NCBI RefSeq assembly: GCF_029360765.1
Contig: NZ_JARKNA010000007.1
Coordinates: 1 to 64,000 of the forward strand
Direction of reading: 5' to 3'
Source: Terrimonas pollutisoli
GTDB lineage: Bacteria > Bacteroidota > Bacteroidia > Chitinophagales > Chitinophagaceae
Length of the DNA stretch: 64,000 bases
The translations under genes were made by a program, and so were the position numbers. This document shows positions 32,981 to 41,017 of this stretch, piece by piece. The notes beneath the pieces are model-generated. The model saw only the letters and a list, made by a program, of their open reading frames with translations, did not search any database and was not told where the DNA came from. The first letter of the stretch is position 1. Every line of letters begins with the position of its first letter.

Positions 32981-33547
32981 TTATTTGGAAGGTGGCAACA
33001 GCACCGCATCGATGACATGTATGATACCATTTGCTGCAGGTATGGAGGTAATAACCGTTGCTGTATTATTGATCATTAATTTACCATCTTTTACAGCTAT
33101 TGTTATATTGCCGCCATTTACCTGGTTTAAAGTTTGTCCATCCGTCATCATTTCGGTCTTCAGGCTGCCTACATACACATGATATTGCAAAATATCCTGC
33201 AGCTTTTCTTTGGTCTCATTTTTCATCAGGTTGTCCAACGTTTCTTTGCCAACCTTATCAAAGGCCGCATTGGTGGGTGCAAAAACAGTAAACGGACCAG
33301 CATTGGAGAGTGAGTTTACCAAATCTGCTTGTTTGATAGCTGCTACCAGCGTTGTGTGATCCTTTGATCCTGCAGCTATTTTCACTACATCTTTTGCTGA
33401 TTCATCATCTTTTACTGAAGCCTGGCCGCCACCGTCTATTACTGCTTGGGATAAGCCAGCGGTCTCTTCGGATTTTGCACCTGGTTCATTACAAGAAAAA
33501 CTGATGATAGCTGACACCGCGAATACAATGTTTATTATCTTTTTCAT
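32981..33547 (-). CDS. Fasciclin-domain lipoprotein in the nos operon
   Basis: A 188-residue lipoprotein: signal peptide with lipobox IISFSC (Cys at about residue 19), a Gly/Ser/Glu-rich linker to residue 50, then one fasciclin (FAS1) domain with both conserved boxes, PFTVFAPTNAAFDK near 105-118 and NGIIHVIDAVLLP near 172-184. FAS1 domains mediate adhesion or protein contacts. A fasciclin gene directly after nosZ is not part of the classical nos set. A role in holding NosZ or its maturation factors at the membrane is speculative. Hairpins lie on both sides of it. Confidence 0.9.
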   Translation of the reverse strand: MKKIINIVFAVSAIISFSCNEPGAKSEETAGLSQAVIDGGGQASVKDDESAKDVVKIAAGSKDHTTLVAAIKQADLVNSLSNAGPFTVFAPTNAAFDKVGKETLDNLMKNETKEKLQDILQYHVYVGSLKTEMMTDGQTLNQVNGGNITIAVKDGKLMINNTATVITSIPAANGIIHVIDAVLLPPSK

Positions 33548-33573
33548 ATTGCTAGCCTGGTTTGTTTTAAAGA

Positions 33574-33605
33574 GGGCAGACCATTATGAGCATCTGCCCC
33601 TTTTT
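33574..33605. terminator. Hairpin between nosZ and the fasciclin gene
   Basis: GGGCAGA (33574-33580) pairs with TCTGCCC (33593-33599) across 12 bases. The T-run follows on the plus strand; on the minus strand, the direction of nosZ, only TCTTT follows. It may therefore act as an mRNA-stabilising or weak attenuating hairpin rather than a full terminator. Confidence 0.5.
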
Positions 33606-33609
33606 CTAT

Positions 33610-35640
33610 TTATCGTTTAGTTGTAGCCTTTAATGTATCATTAACGGGAGTGCCTTCTGTGGTCACTGCCGGCTTGTTGGTGCCCGTGCTGAAATGCAGT
33701 GCTACATTGGATCCGACAGGCGATACCCGTAAGTAACCGGACATTTCCTGGTGCAATGCAGAACAAAAGTCGGTACAATAGAATGGGAAGATACCCGTTC
33801 TATCAGCTACCCATTTCAGCGTTTGTGTTTCGCCGGGCATAATCAGTATTTCCGCATTATTAGCACCTTTGATCGCAAAGCCGTGCGGTACATCCCAATC
33901 CTGTTCCAGGTTGGTAATGTGGAAATACACTTCATCTCCTAGTTTCACGCCTTCAATATTATCGGGTGTCAGGTGAGAACGGATAGCTGTCATCCAAACA
34001 TGCACCTGGTTCCCTTTACGTTCTACTTTGGCCTGGCCTTCACCTTTTGAAGCATAAGGGTGAGTATTCTCTTCTATTTTAAAGATCTTTCTTTGTTTAT
34101 CTTTTATCATGCTCGCAGGCAATGCTTCAGCATAGTGAGGTTCACCTGTTGTTGGGAAGTCGAGAAGCAGTTTCATTTTTTCGCCACTGATGTCATATAG
34201 CTGTGCACTTTGTGTCAGCTCCGGACCGGTAGGCAGGTAACGATCTTTGGTAATCTTGTTATAAGCGATCATGTATTTTCCATGCGGTTTAGCTGTTGGG
34301 CCTCCGGGCACTGATAAGTGACCAATGGAATAATAAGTTGGTACACGATCCAACACTTTGAGGTCAGCGATATTCCATTTTACGATTTCAGAAGAAACGA
34401 ACATAGAAGTATAAGCATTTCCTTTTCCATCAAACTCGGTATGCAAAGGACCCAGTCCCGGTTTCGCTACTTCACCATGCAATGCAGCTTCGTATTTAAC
34501 AACAGGAATACCGTCATATTCACCATCAAAAGCTTTGTCTGCAATAGCCTTCTGCAATTTTGTATAAGAGAACACCGGGATACTTGCTGCCAGCTTGCCT
34601 GATGCTACAATGTATTCACCTGTTGGGTCCACATCGGTTCCATGTGGTGATTTAGGACAAGGTATCAGGTACAATATACCGGGGCACTCAGCAGGATCCA
34701 ATACCAGCACTTCATTTTTAATAGTTGAGGTTGCAGTATGTGTAGCTTCATCATATACGTTGTGCGCATACTTCACCTCTTGTTTTTTTGCTTTGCCGGC
34801 TTTCAAATATTCTTCGGCTTTTCTCCAGTTCACGGCCATTACAAAGTCTTTGTCTTTGGCCGAAGCATTTACTTCCAAAAGCGTATTGGCCTTTTCAGAA
34901 TTGTAACAGCTAAAGAAGAACCAACCATGCGATTTGCCTTTGCCCGCACGGGAAAGGTCAAAGTTTACTCCCGGTGTGCGGATCTGAAATGCAATATTCA
35001 TTTCGCCGGATGTTGGGTTGACAGACACAAAGCTGATAGATCCTTTAAAATTTTGCTTGTACGTATTGATAGGTACATCGCCATTTTGATCATCAAGCGG
35101 TACGCTGAAACGGGTAGCCGCTACAACATATTCAGAGTTTTCGGTGATAAATGGTGATGCGTGGTTACCGGCGCTGTTGGGTATTTCCAGTATCTCGGCA
35201 GTGCGGAAAGTAGTAAGATCCACCCGGGCCAGACGGGGCGTGTTATTACCATTGGCAAAAGCCCAGCGGCCATCATGCTCCCCTTTAGTTTGTGAAAGTG
35301 CGATATGGTGCAGATCATCCCATGGCACAAAACCATGAGAGGTATTCAGCATCGGTTTTGTTTCTTCGCTAAAGCCATACCCGCTTTCGGGTGATTGCGA
35401 AAACACCGGCAGAATGCGGAACAAACGGCCCGAGGGAATACCGTAAATTCCTATCTGTCCGTTAAAGCCGCCCGAGACAACATTATAAAATTCGTCGTAT
35501 TGGCCGGGTGCAACAAATGATTTGGCAGCATCGCCGACAGCGGCGGACTGAGCAGTTTTGGGTTTACAACTCTGCACTGATAAAAGACAAGCAGAACCCA
35601 ATATCAAAACCGCGGAGGTTTTGAAATAATGAAATTTCAT
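33610..35640 (-). CDS. nosZ: Nitrous oxide reductase, clade II (Sec-dependent)
   Basis: A 676-residue enzyme reducing N2O to N2. The signal is Sec type with a lipobox-like LLSVQSC (Cys about 25) and no twin-Arg motif, which places it in clade II. A seven-bladed propeller carries the CuZ His in DLHHIALSQ, EHDGRWAF, GNHASPF, PHGTDVDP, GPLHTEFDG, KPHGKYM and GEPHYAEALP. The C-terminal cupredoxin domain has CuA ligands C622, C626, H630 and M633 (CTDFCSALHQEM). It is followed by a 39-residue tail rich in Thr/Ala. All metal ligands appear intact, so it should be active. It is preceded by a lipoprotein cytochrome c and followed by nosL, nosD, nosF and nosY. Confidence 0.96.
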   Translation of the reverse strand: MKFHYFKTSAVLILGSACLLSVQSCKPKTAQSAAVGDAAKSFVAPGQYDEFYNVVSGGFNGQIGIYGIPSGRLFRILPVFSQSPESGYGFSEETKPMLNTSHGFVPWDDLHHIALSQTKGEHDGRWAFANGNNTPRLARVDLTTFRTAEILEIPNSAGNHASPFITENSEYVVAATRFSVPLDDQNGDVPINTYKQNFKGSISFVSVNPTSGEMNIAFQIRTPGVNFDLSRAGKGKSHGWFFFSCYNSEKANTLLEVNASAKDKDFVMAVNWRKAEEYLKAGKAKKQEVKYAHNVYDEATHTATSTIKNEVLVLDPAECPGILYLIPCPKSPHGTDVDPTGEYIVASGKLAASIPVFSYTKLQKAIADKAFDGEYDGIPVVKYEAALHGEVAKPGLGPLHTEFDGKGNAYTSMFVSSEIVKWNIADLKVLDRVPTYYSIGHLSVPGGPTAKPHGKYMIAYNKITKDRYLPTGPELTQSAQLYDISGEKMKLLLDFPTTGEPHYAEALPASMIKDKQRKIFKIEENTHPYASKGEGQAKVERKGNQVHVWMTAIRSHLTPDNIEGVKLGDEVYFHITNLEQDWDVPHGFAIKGANNAEILIMPGETQTLKWVADRTGIFPFYCTDFCSALHQEMSGYLRVSPVGSNVALHFSTGTNKPAVTTEGTPVNDTLKATTKR

Positions 35641-35677
35641 ATGCTTATTTATTTAAATGAAAAGAATAGTTGTCATT

Positions 35678-36160
35678 TTATTTAACCCCATCGTTGGATC
35701 GCATAAATTCGAGTATTTGCCTGGAGTCATCTTTTGATATATTTTGATTGGGCATACGAACAAGGCATTGCTCCAATAGTTTTTGTGCCTCGGGATCTGT
35801 TTCCAGCATCATATCCACGTTGGTAATCATATTCATGATCCAATGCGGCTCTCTTCTTGTAGTGACACCCTTCCAACCCGGACCTACTAATCTTTCATCA
35901 GTTAACTTATGACAGGCCTGGCATTTCAATTCATAAATGCCTTTACCGCTTGCTACCCATTGTTGATTTAATGGAGTGGTCAGTTCAACCTCGCCAGGCT
36001 TAATTTCCGTGCCATGCACTTCGGTTTGCTCTTTGGCTGTTTCTGTTGTTTTTGTGTCGGTAGATTTTTCTTCTGAAGGTTTCTGTTCATTGTTGCAGGC
36101 TGCAAAAAACAAACCGCCTGAAACAAGAAGAGCAATCGCAAGTAGTGATTTGGGTTTCAT
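35678..36160 (-). CDS. Lipoprotein monohaem cytochrome c of the nos operon
   Basis: A 160-residue lipoprotein: signal peptide from ATG 36160 with lipobox FFAAC (C22), a Glu/Thr-rich linker (23-55), then a class I cytochrome with CQACH at residues 80-84 and a likely Met ligand in VRMPNQNIS near the C-terminus. The frame is open for 38 more codons upstream, but those have no signal peptide and cover the promoter, so 36160 is chosen. As first gene of the nos operon, 37 bases before nosZ, it is the likely electron donor to NosZ CuA, as in other clade II operons. Confidence 0.88.
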   Translation of the reverse strand: MKPKSLLAIALLVSGGLFFAACNNEQKPSEEKSTDTKTTETAKEQTEVHGTEIKPGEVELTTPLNQQWVASGKGIYELKCQACHKLTDERLVGPGWKGVTTRREPHWIMNMITNVDMMLETDPEAQKLLEQCLVRMPNQNISKDDSRQILEFMRSNDGVK

Positions 36161-36211
36161 TTTTCTGAATTGAAGGTTATTAAATAAAAGACATCCATAT
36201 CTTTTATGAGA

Positions 36212-36307
36212 CAAAAATATTTTGCTCCGGTAAAATTTTGATTGATAACCATCAACAGTAAAACTGATATTCATCAGTTACGGGCTTTTTTTTCAAGGAT
36301 ATTTTTG
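36212..36307. promoter_or_regulatory. Divergent nos/Rrf2 promoter with two FNR-type boxes
   Basis: The minus -7 element TATTTTTG (36212-36219) serves the cytochrome c-nosZ operon. The plus -7 element TATTTTTG (36300-36307) serves the Rrf2 gene. Box 1 TTGATaaccATCAA (36242-36255) is identical to the E. coli FNR consensus. Box 2 ACTGATattcATCAGT (36263-36278) is also a perfect core. Each -7 element sees the nearer box at 36.5 bp and the farther one at 58.5 bp, so the region is symmetric. The clearest regulatory site in the window. Confidence 0.8.
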
Positions 36308-36334
36308 TGTCGCATCAATTGTCCTGCCAAAAAC

Positions 36335-36775
36335 ATGCTTTTTTCTAAATCTTTCGGATACGCCTTACGTGGCATTCTATATATAGCCGTACTTTCTGAT
36401 AATAAGAAAAGAGTTCAGGTTGATGAGGTGGCTATGCAGTTGGTAGTTCCCAAACACTTCCTAAGTAAAATCATGAAAAAAATTGTAAAAAAGAAAATTT
36501 TGAATTCTACAAAAGGACCTTACGGTGGATTATCAATAAATGAAAAGACTCTTTCCACTTCACTTATCGAACTCTTTATGATTACAGATGAGAGCACCCA
36601 ATTAAATAAATGTTTGCTTGGCTTAAAAGAATGCAATCCCAGCCGGCCTTGCCCGCTCCATCACAAAATGGCAAATCATAAGAAAGAACTGGTAAAGCTC
36701 CTTTCAAATACGACGGTGAGGGATTTACTGGAGCAAAACCGTCCCGGCTTTGTAAAGAGCCTGTCTGAACTATAG
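36335..36775 (+). CDS. Second Rrf2-family Fe-S transcription regulator
   Basis: A 146-residue Rrf2 regulator starting at ATG 36335 (MLFSKSFGYALRGILYIA). A TTG at 36242 opens the same frame earlier, but it lies inside an FNR-type box and upstream of the -7 element. The HTH is around residues 28-50, the wing has KGPYGG, and Cys ligands are C93, C100 and C106, the same spacing as the Rrf2 protein at 15180. It is probably an NO- or redox-sensing repressor. It is divergent from nos and immediately upstream of a Ric gene, which it may control. Confidence 0.87.
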   Translation: MLFSKSFGYALRGILYIAVLSDNKKRVQVDEVAMQLVVPKHFLSKIMKKIVKKKILNSTKGPYGGLSINEKTLSTSLIELFMITDESTQLNKCLLGLKECNPSRPCPLHHKMANHKKELVKLLSNTTVRDLLEQNRPGFVKSLSEL

Positions 36776-36802
36776 CCTCCCTGTTATAACTCAGGCACGC
36801 AG

Positions 36803-36846
36803 GTGATTAATATCATGTTCGCAAATACCTTATATAACTATTATTG
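36803..36846 (+). promoter_or_regulatory. Ric promoter with FNR-type box
   Basis: GTGATtaatATCAT (36803-36816) is a perfect TGAT-N4-ATCA core centred at 36809.5. A near-consensus -7 element TATTATTG ends at 36846, exactly 36.5 bp away. A degenerate site TGTTataaCTCA at 36782-36793 would be centred 58.5 bp away. Confidence 0.65.
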
Positions 36847-36860
36847 TTTTTTGAAGAGAT

Positions 36861-37610
36861 ATGTTTTTAAAACCCTTTGACATCAACGATGAAAGCGTTG
36901 TCACTGATCTTGTAATGCAGGATTACAGGACTTCGTATATTTTCAGAAAGTACGGGATCGATTATTGCTGTGGCGGCAAAATGCCCCTGCAAATGGCTTG
37001 TAGTATCCACGGATTAGACATTGATTTAATAAAATATGAGCTAACAGAGATTATACGTAACATCCAGGTGTCGACCTTTACTGATTTCAGAGCATGGAAT
37101 ACAGATTTCCTGGTTGACTATCTTATCAATGTGCACCATGCCTATTTATTAAAAACCTTCCCGGATTTAATTGAAACATTGGATCGTTTTGTGGCCGGGC
37201 ATAAATTAAAATATCCGTTCCTGGGCCAGTTGCTTGAAACTGTTTATAAATTACGTGACGACCTGTTGCCCCACCTGGAACACGAAGAAAAGATCATTTT
37301 CCCCTATATAAAACAAATCGCCCATGCTTATGAAAACAATGAATCCTATGCATCCCTGCTGGTAAAAACCTTACGCAAACCTATAGAAACCATGATGACC
37401 CAGGAACATGAATACATTTCCAAATATCTTCATAGTTTAAGGGAATTGACCAACAACTACACTTCGCCTGCCAATGCCTGTGTATCCCATAAAGTATCTT
37501 TTTTAAAACTGAAAGAACTGGATGATGACCTGGTACAACATTTATTTCTTGAAAACGAAATTCTTTTTGCCAAAACAATACAAATGGAAAAAGAATTATT
37601 GGCTTCCTAA
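36861..37610 (+). CDS. Ric/YtfE-type di-iron Fe-S cluster repair protein
   Basis: A 249-residue protein: ScdA_N domain (about 8-65) with the YCCGG motif (C36, C37) and a hemerythrin-like di-iron domain (about 85-245) with HHAYLLKTFP, HLEHEEKIIFP, EHEYISKYLHSL and HLFLENEILF. It repairs Fe-S clusters after NO or oxidative damage. The length is normal for YtfE/ScdA. It follows the Rrf2 gene and precedes a flavodoxin gene by 25 bases. It resembles the Ric at 18555 but lacks the DUF2249 head. Confidence 0.93.
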   Translation: MFLKPFDINDESVVTDLVMQDYRTSYIFRKYGIDYCCGGKMPLQMACSIHGLDIDLIKYELTEIIRNIQVSTFTDFRAWNTDFLVDYLINVHHAYLLKTFPDLIETLDRFVAGHKLKYPFLGQLLETVYKLRDDLLPHLEHEEKIIFPYIKQIAHAYENNESYASLLVKTLRKPIETMMTQEHEYISKYLHSLRELTNNYTSPANACVSHKVSFLKLKELDDDLVQHLFLENEILFAKTIQMEKELLAS

Positions 37611-37635
37611 ATTAAAACATCATTAAAATCTCAAT

Positions 37636-38172
37636 ATGAAAGGTATTGTTGTTTATAAAGGAAAGTATGGCGCCACAGCGCAATATGCGAACTGGCTCAG
37701 TGAAGAGTTAAACGTCCCGGTATGCACAGCCGGTGATTTGTCCACTAAAGACTTACAGCCTTATGACCTTGTCATTATTGGCACGAGTGTGTACATCGGA
37801 AAATTACAGATCAGCCAGTGGTTGAAAGATAACCTGGCTGTGCTCAAATCAAAAAAACTATTCTTATTCCTGGTAGCCGGCACCCCGCCTCACGAAAAGG
37901 AAAAACTGGAAGCCTATATCCGCTCCGGCGTTCCTGCTGAATTGATGGCCAACTGTATTATCTTTTTCCTGCCAGGCAGGCTTACTATAAAAAAGCTCTC
38001 CTGGAAAGACCGGTTCATGCTGAAAATGGGCGCCAGGTTAACAAAAGATCCTGCTGTAAAAAAGGGTATGCTGACCGATTATGATCATGTAAAAAGAGAA
38101 AACATCATAGTGCCGGTTAAGGAAATAAAAAAATACTGTATCACTTTTGCCTCACCTGCAGAAACTGCCTGA
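37636..38172 (+). CDS. Flavodoxin-domain protein (HemG-like)
   Basis: A 178-residue FMN-binding flavodoxin-fold protein. The N-terminal phosphate loop is YKGKYGATAQYA (residues 7-18), and later loops read IGTSVYIGKL and LVAGTPP. It resembles HemG-type protoporphyrinogen oxidases and related flavodoxin-domain proteins. Co-transcription with Ric suggests either haem synthesis under anoxia (with hemN at 8212) or electron supply to Ric. Both are inferences. Confidence 0.8.
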   Translation: MKGIVVYKGKYGATAQYANWLSEELNVPVCTAGDLSTKDLQPYDLVIIGTSVYIGKLQISQWLKDNLAVLKSKKLFLFLVAGTPPHEKEKLEAYIRSGVPAELMANCIIFFLPGRLTIKKLSWKDRFMLKMGARLTKDPAVKKGMLTDYDHVKRENIIVPVKEIKKYCITFASPAETA

Positions 38173-38250
38173 TACGATAAATCATACCCGCGATTAATAA
38201 CCGCATCCTTTACTATATTTACGTGAATTACACATTCAATTATTTATTGT

Positions 38251-39480
38251 ATGCTTGACCAGGCACACATGACATCGCTTTTTGAAAATGCTACGGAAGG
38301 CATCATACTAACGGGGAAGGATGGAAAGATCGTATTACTGAATCCTGCCGCTGAGCGGATGTTTAATTATGCTAGCAAAGAATTAACCGGTCAGCCAATT
38401 GAAGTGCTGATACCTGACAGGTACAAAGGACATCATCACCAATTACGGGACAGTTTTTACGACAATCCCTCCAACCGGGTGATGGGACAAAACAGGGATC
38501 TGTATGGAAGAAAAAAAGACGGAACTGATTTACCGGTAGAAGTAAGTTTGAGCCATTACAGGAAGGGTAATGAACTTTTTGTGATTGCATTTATTGTTGA
38601 CATAACCAGGAGAAAAGAGATCGAGCACAGTATGCTTGAGCAGCAAAAGCAGTTGGAAAGAGTAAGTAATGAAATAAGAAAGCTGAATGCCGACCTGGAA
38701 CTTAAAGTGGAAGAGAGAACGATGATTTTGAAGGAAGCATTGCAACGGCTGGAACAGTCACAGGCTGAATTGAGCGAAGCTCTCGATAAAGAAAGACAAC
38801 TCAATGAAATCAAAAGCCGCTTTGTGTCGATGGCTTCACATGAGTTCAGAACGCCATTAAGCACCGTGTTATCGTCCGCTTCTTTGCTGTCAAAATATAA
38901 AACAACTGAAGAGCAGGATAAACGAAACCGGCATATTGATAAGATTCGAAATTCTGTCAGGCACCTGAATGATATCCTGGAAGATTTTTTATCATTGGGT
39001 AAACTGGACGAAGGAAAGGTTGGAATCAGCCTCTCCGAATTTGATCTGTATGAATTCATTTATGAAACCATCGAGGAGATGAGGGGATTGCTGAAAAAAG
39101 GTCAACAGATAGATTTTAATTGCCAGGGACAACGCAATATTGTTTCCGATAAAAAATTGTTGAAGAATATCCTCATCAATCTTATCACCAACGCCATTAA
39201 ATTTTCGGACGAAAGTGGCCTGATCTCCGTCCAGGCTTCGGTTGGCAATGAATGGGCGGTAATCACAATCACCGATACAGGTATTGGCATTTCGCAGGAA
39301 GACCAGGAACATTTATTCTCCAGCTTTTTCCGGGGTGCCAATGCCATAAATATTGCCGGAACGGGACTGGGATTACATATTGTAAAACGCTATGCTGACC
39401 TGTTGAAAGGAAGTGTACATTTGGAAAGCGAACTGAATAAGGGAACATCGATCACTGTAACAATCCCGGTAAACGAGTAA
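38251..39480 (+). CDS. PAS-domain sensor histidine kinase
   Basis: A 409-residue cytoplasmic kinase without membrane segments. The PAS domain is at about 5-122, a coiled coil at about 125-185, and HisKA has H197 in MASHEFRTP. The HATPase_c domain has an N-box (NLITNAIKF), DTGIGIS and GTGLGLHIVKRY. In the PAS domain, PDRYKGHHH (H61-H63) aligns with the region where FixL has its haem ligand, and GRKKDG follows; many non-haem PAS domains also look like this, so O2 sensing is only a possibility. It is followed after 67 bases by a response regulator, so it is probably the cognate kinase. Confidence 0.88.
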   Translation: MLDQAHMTSLFENATEGIILTGKDGKIVLLNPAAERMFNYASKELTGQPIEVLIPDRYKGHHHQLRDSFYDNPSNRVMGQNRDLYGRKKDGTDLPVEVSLSHYRKGNELFVIAFIVDITRRKEIEHSMLEQQKQLERVSNEIRKLNADLELKVEERTMILKEALQRLEQSQAELSEALDKERQLNEIKSRFVSMASHEFRTPLSTVLSSASLLSKYKTTEEQDKRNRHIDKIRNSVRHLNDILEDFLSLGKLDEGKVGISLSEFDLYEFIYETIEEMRGLLKKGQQIDFNCQGQRNIVSDKKLLKNILINLITNAIKFSDESGLISVQASVGNEWAVITITDTGIGISQEDQEHLFSSFFRGANAINIAGTGLGLHIVKRYADLLKGSVHLESELNKGTSITVTIPVNE

Positions 39481-39547
39481 GCGGGTTAAATCACTTATTA
39501 TCACATGGAGTTTACCACCTGGCCAAAATAAACTAAAAAATATACGG

Positions 39548-40603
39548 ATGAAATCTATTTTAGTTATTGATGACAATGCTGATATCAGGGAAAACACGGC
39601 TGAAATATTAGAGTTGGCCGGTTATAAAACATCAACAGCAGAGAACGGGAAGAAGGGCGTTGAATTGGCATTAAAAGAAAAACCTGATCTGATCGTTTGT
39701 GATATCATGATGCCCGAACTGGATGGTTATGGCGTATTGCACCTGCTACGCAAAAACAGCGAGACGCAATTCACTCCTTTTATTTTTTTAACGGCAAAAA
39801 CAGAACGCACCGACCTGAGAAAAGGAATGGAAATGGGCGCCGACGATTATATTACTAAGCCCTTTGAAGATATTGAGCTGTTGAATGCTATTGAAGCTCG
39901 CCTGAAAAAAACGCAGGTACTGGAGCAAAAATATGCGATGACCCAGCCAGGTATCAACCAGTTTTTAAAAGACATAAAAGAAACAGGCATCCTGGATAAA
40001 CTGTCGGAACAATACAGCATCGAAACCTACAGCAAAAAACAGGCATTGTACCAGGAAGGAAAACGTCCTCGGTTCTTATATTATCTCGTTAAGGGTAAAG
40101 TAAAAACGAGCCGGATGCATGAAGATGGCAAAGAATATATAATCGATATTTTTACCGATGGAGATTTCATTGGCTATCCTGCATTGATCGAAGATAAAAA
40201 TTATGACGACAATGCGGTGATGCTGGAAGAGTCTGATATCATGCAAATTCCAAAAGATGATTTTTTACAAATGGTCTATGGTGATATCACCGTCGCGGCA
40301 AAATTCATTCGCATCATCACACAAAATGTAAAAGAAAAAGAAGAAAGACTGTTAAACCTGGCTTATAGTTCACTTCGGAAAAGAGTGGCAAAAGCTCTTG
40401 TGGATATTCATTCAAAATACAATAGCGGTGGTGGAACGAATCCTATCGAAATATCAAGAGAAGATATAGCCCACTTCATTGGCACAGCCACCGAGTCATT
40501 AATACGAACACTAAGTGATTTCAAAGCGGAAAAACTGATTGTGATAAAAGACGGTAAGATCACCGTTGCCAATATTGACAAGCTGAAAAATCTTCTTTAT
40601 TGA
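39548..40603 (+). CDS. REC-CRP/FNR hybrid response regulator
   Basis: A 351-residue regulator fusing a receiver domain (1-120, acceptor D52 in CDIMMPELDG) to a CRP/FNR-type sensor (about 145-265) and an HTH_Crp domain (about 275-350). The recognition helix region reads EDIAHFIGTATESLIRTLSDF. The Glu and Arg correspond to the FNR residues that contact the TGAT half-site, with Ile in place of the FNR Ser. No FNR-like N-terminal Cys cluster is present, so the signal should come from phosphorylation by the adjacent PAS kinase. It is the obvious candidate to bind the TGAT-N4-ATCA boxes in this window. It ends tail to tail with the gene at 40597, overlapping by 7 bases. Confidence 0.87.
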   Translation: MKSILVIDDNADIRENTAEILELAGYKTSTAENGKKGVELALKEKPDLIVCDIMMPELDGYGVLHLLRKNSETQFTPFIFLTAKTERTDLRKGMEMGADDYITKPFEDIELLNAIEARLKKTQVLEQKYAMTQPGINQFLKDIKETGILDKLSEQYSIETYSKKQALYQEGKRPRFLYYLVKGKVKTSRMHEDGKEYIIDIFTDGDFIGYPALIEDKNYDDNAVMLEESDIMQIPKDDFLQMVYGDITVAAKFIRIITQNVKEKEERLLNLAYSSLRKRVAKALVDIHSKYNSGGGTNPIEISREDIAHFIGTATESLIRTLSDFKAEKLIVIKDGKITVANIDKLKNLLY

Positions 40604-41001
40604 GCATCTGCCTCACCTGTAGGTAGTGTGGTACTGGCTGGTTCTGATAGCTCACGACCATGATCATTCTGCTGCTTTAGCGTCCAGCGATCGGTCATAG
40701 TCGTCTCCAGCCATACAGTTCCTGATTTCCTGGAAACCTGTATCATCACGCCAAATTTTTCAAGAAAAGACTTTTCAAATTGACCGACCGTCATTGAATC
40801 AAACACCAAAAGTTCGCCTTCTTCTACAATATTCGCAGCTCCCAGCAATGTGGAGTAGGCAAACTTTATCCTTCCACCTTCAAACTGTCCCCTGCCTGAA
40901 GGCTTATACATGTCAATTTTTAAAAATGGATAAGCATTGTTAAACTCTGACTGTATTTCATTCACTGTTTTATTTCGGCGCACCTGGAGCGTAACACTCA
41001 T
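40597..41001 (-). CDS. Conserved small protein of unknown function
   Basis: A 134-residue protein without signal or membrane segment, and no family recognised. It has an alternating basic/hydrophobic start (SVTLQVRRNKTVNEIQSEFN), a central GELLVFDSMTVGQFEKSFLEKFGV, and an acidic, Pro/Thr-rich C-terminal tail. A -7 element (TAATTTTG, 41018-41025) and an FNR-type box lie upstream, so it probably belongs to the low-oxygen regulon. The stop overlaps the end of the convergent response regulator. Confidence 0.7.
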   Translation of the reverse strand: MSVTLQVRRNKTVNEIQSEFNNAYPFLKIDMYKPSGRGQFEGGRIKFAYSTLLGAANIVEEGELLVFDSMTVGQFEKSFLEKFGVMIQVSRKSGTVWLETTMTDRWTLKQQNDHGRELSEPASTTLPTGEADAQ

Positions 41002-41017
41002 ACCTGTTTCTTTCCAT

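Noticed and set aside
36242..36334. Upstream extension of the second Rrf2 gene from TTG at 36242
   Set aside because: The extension lies over both FNR-type boxes and the -7 element, and the Rrf2 fold begins exactly at the ATG at 36335.
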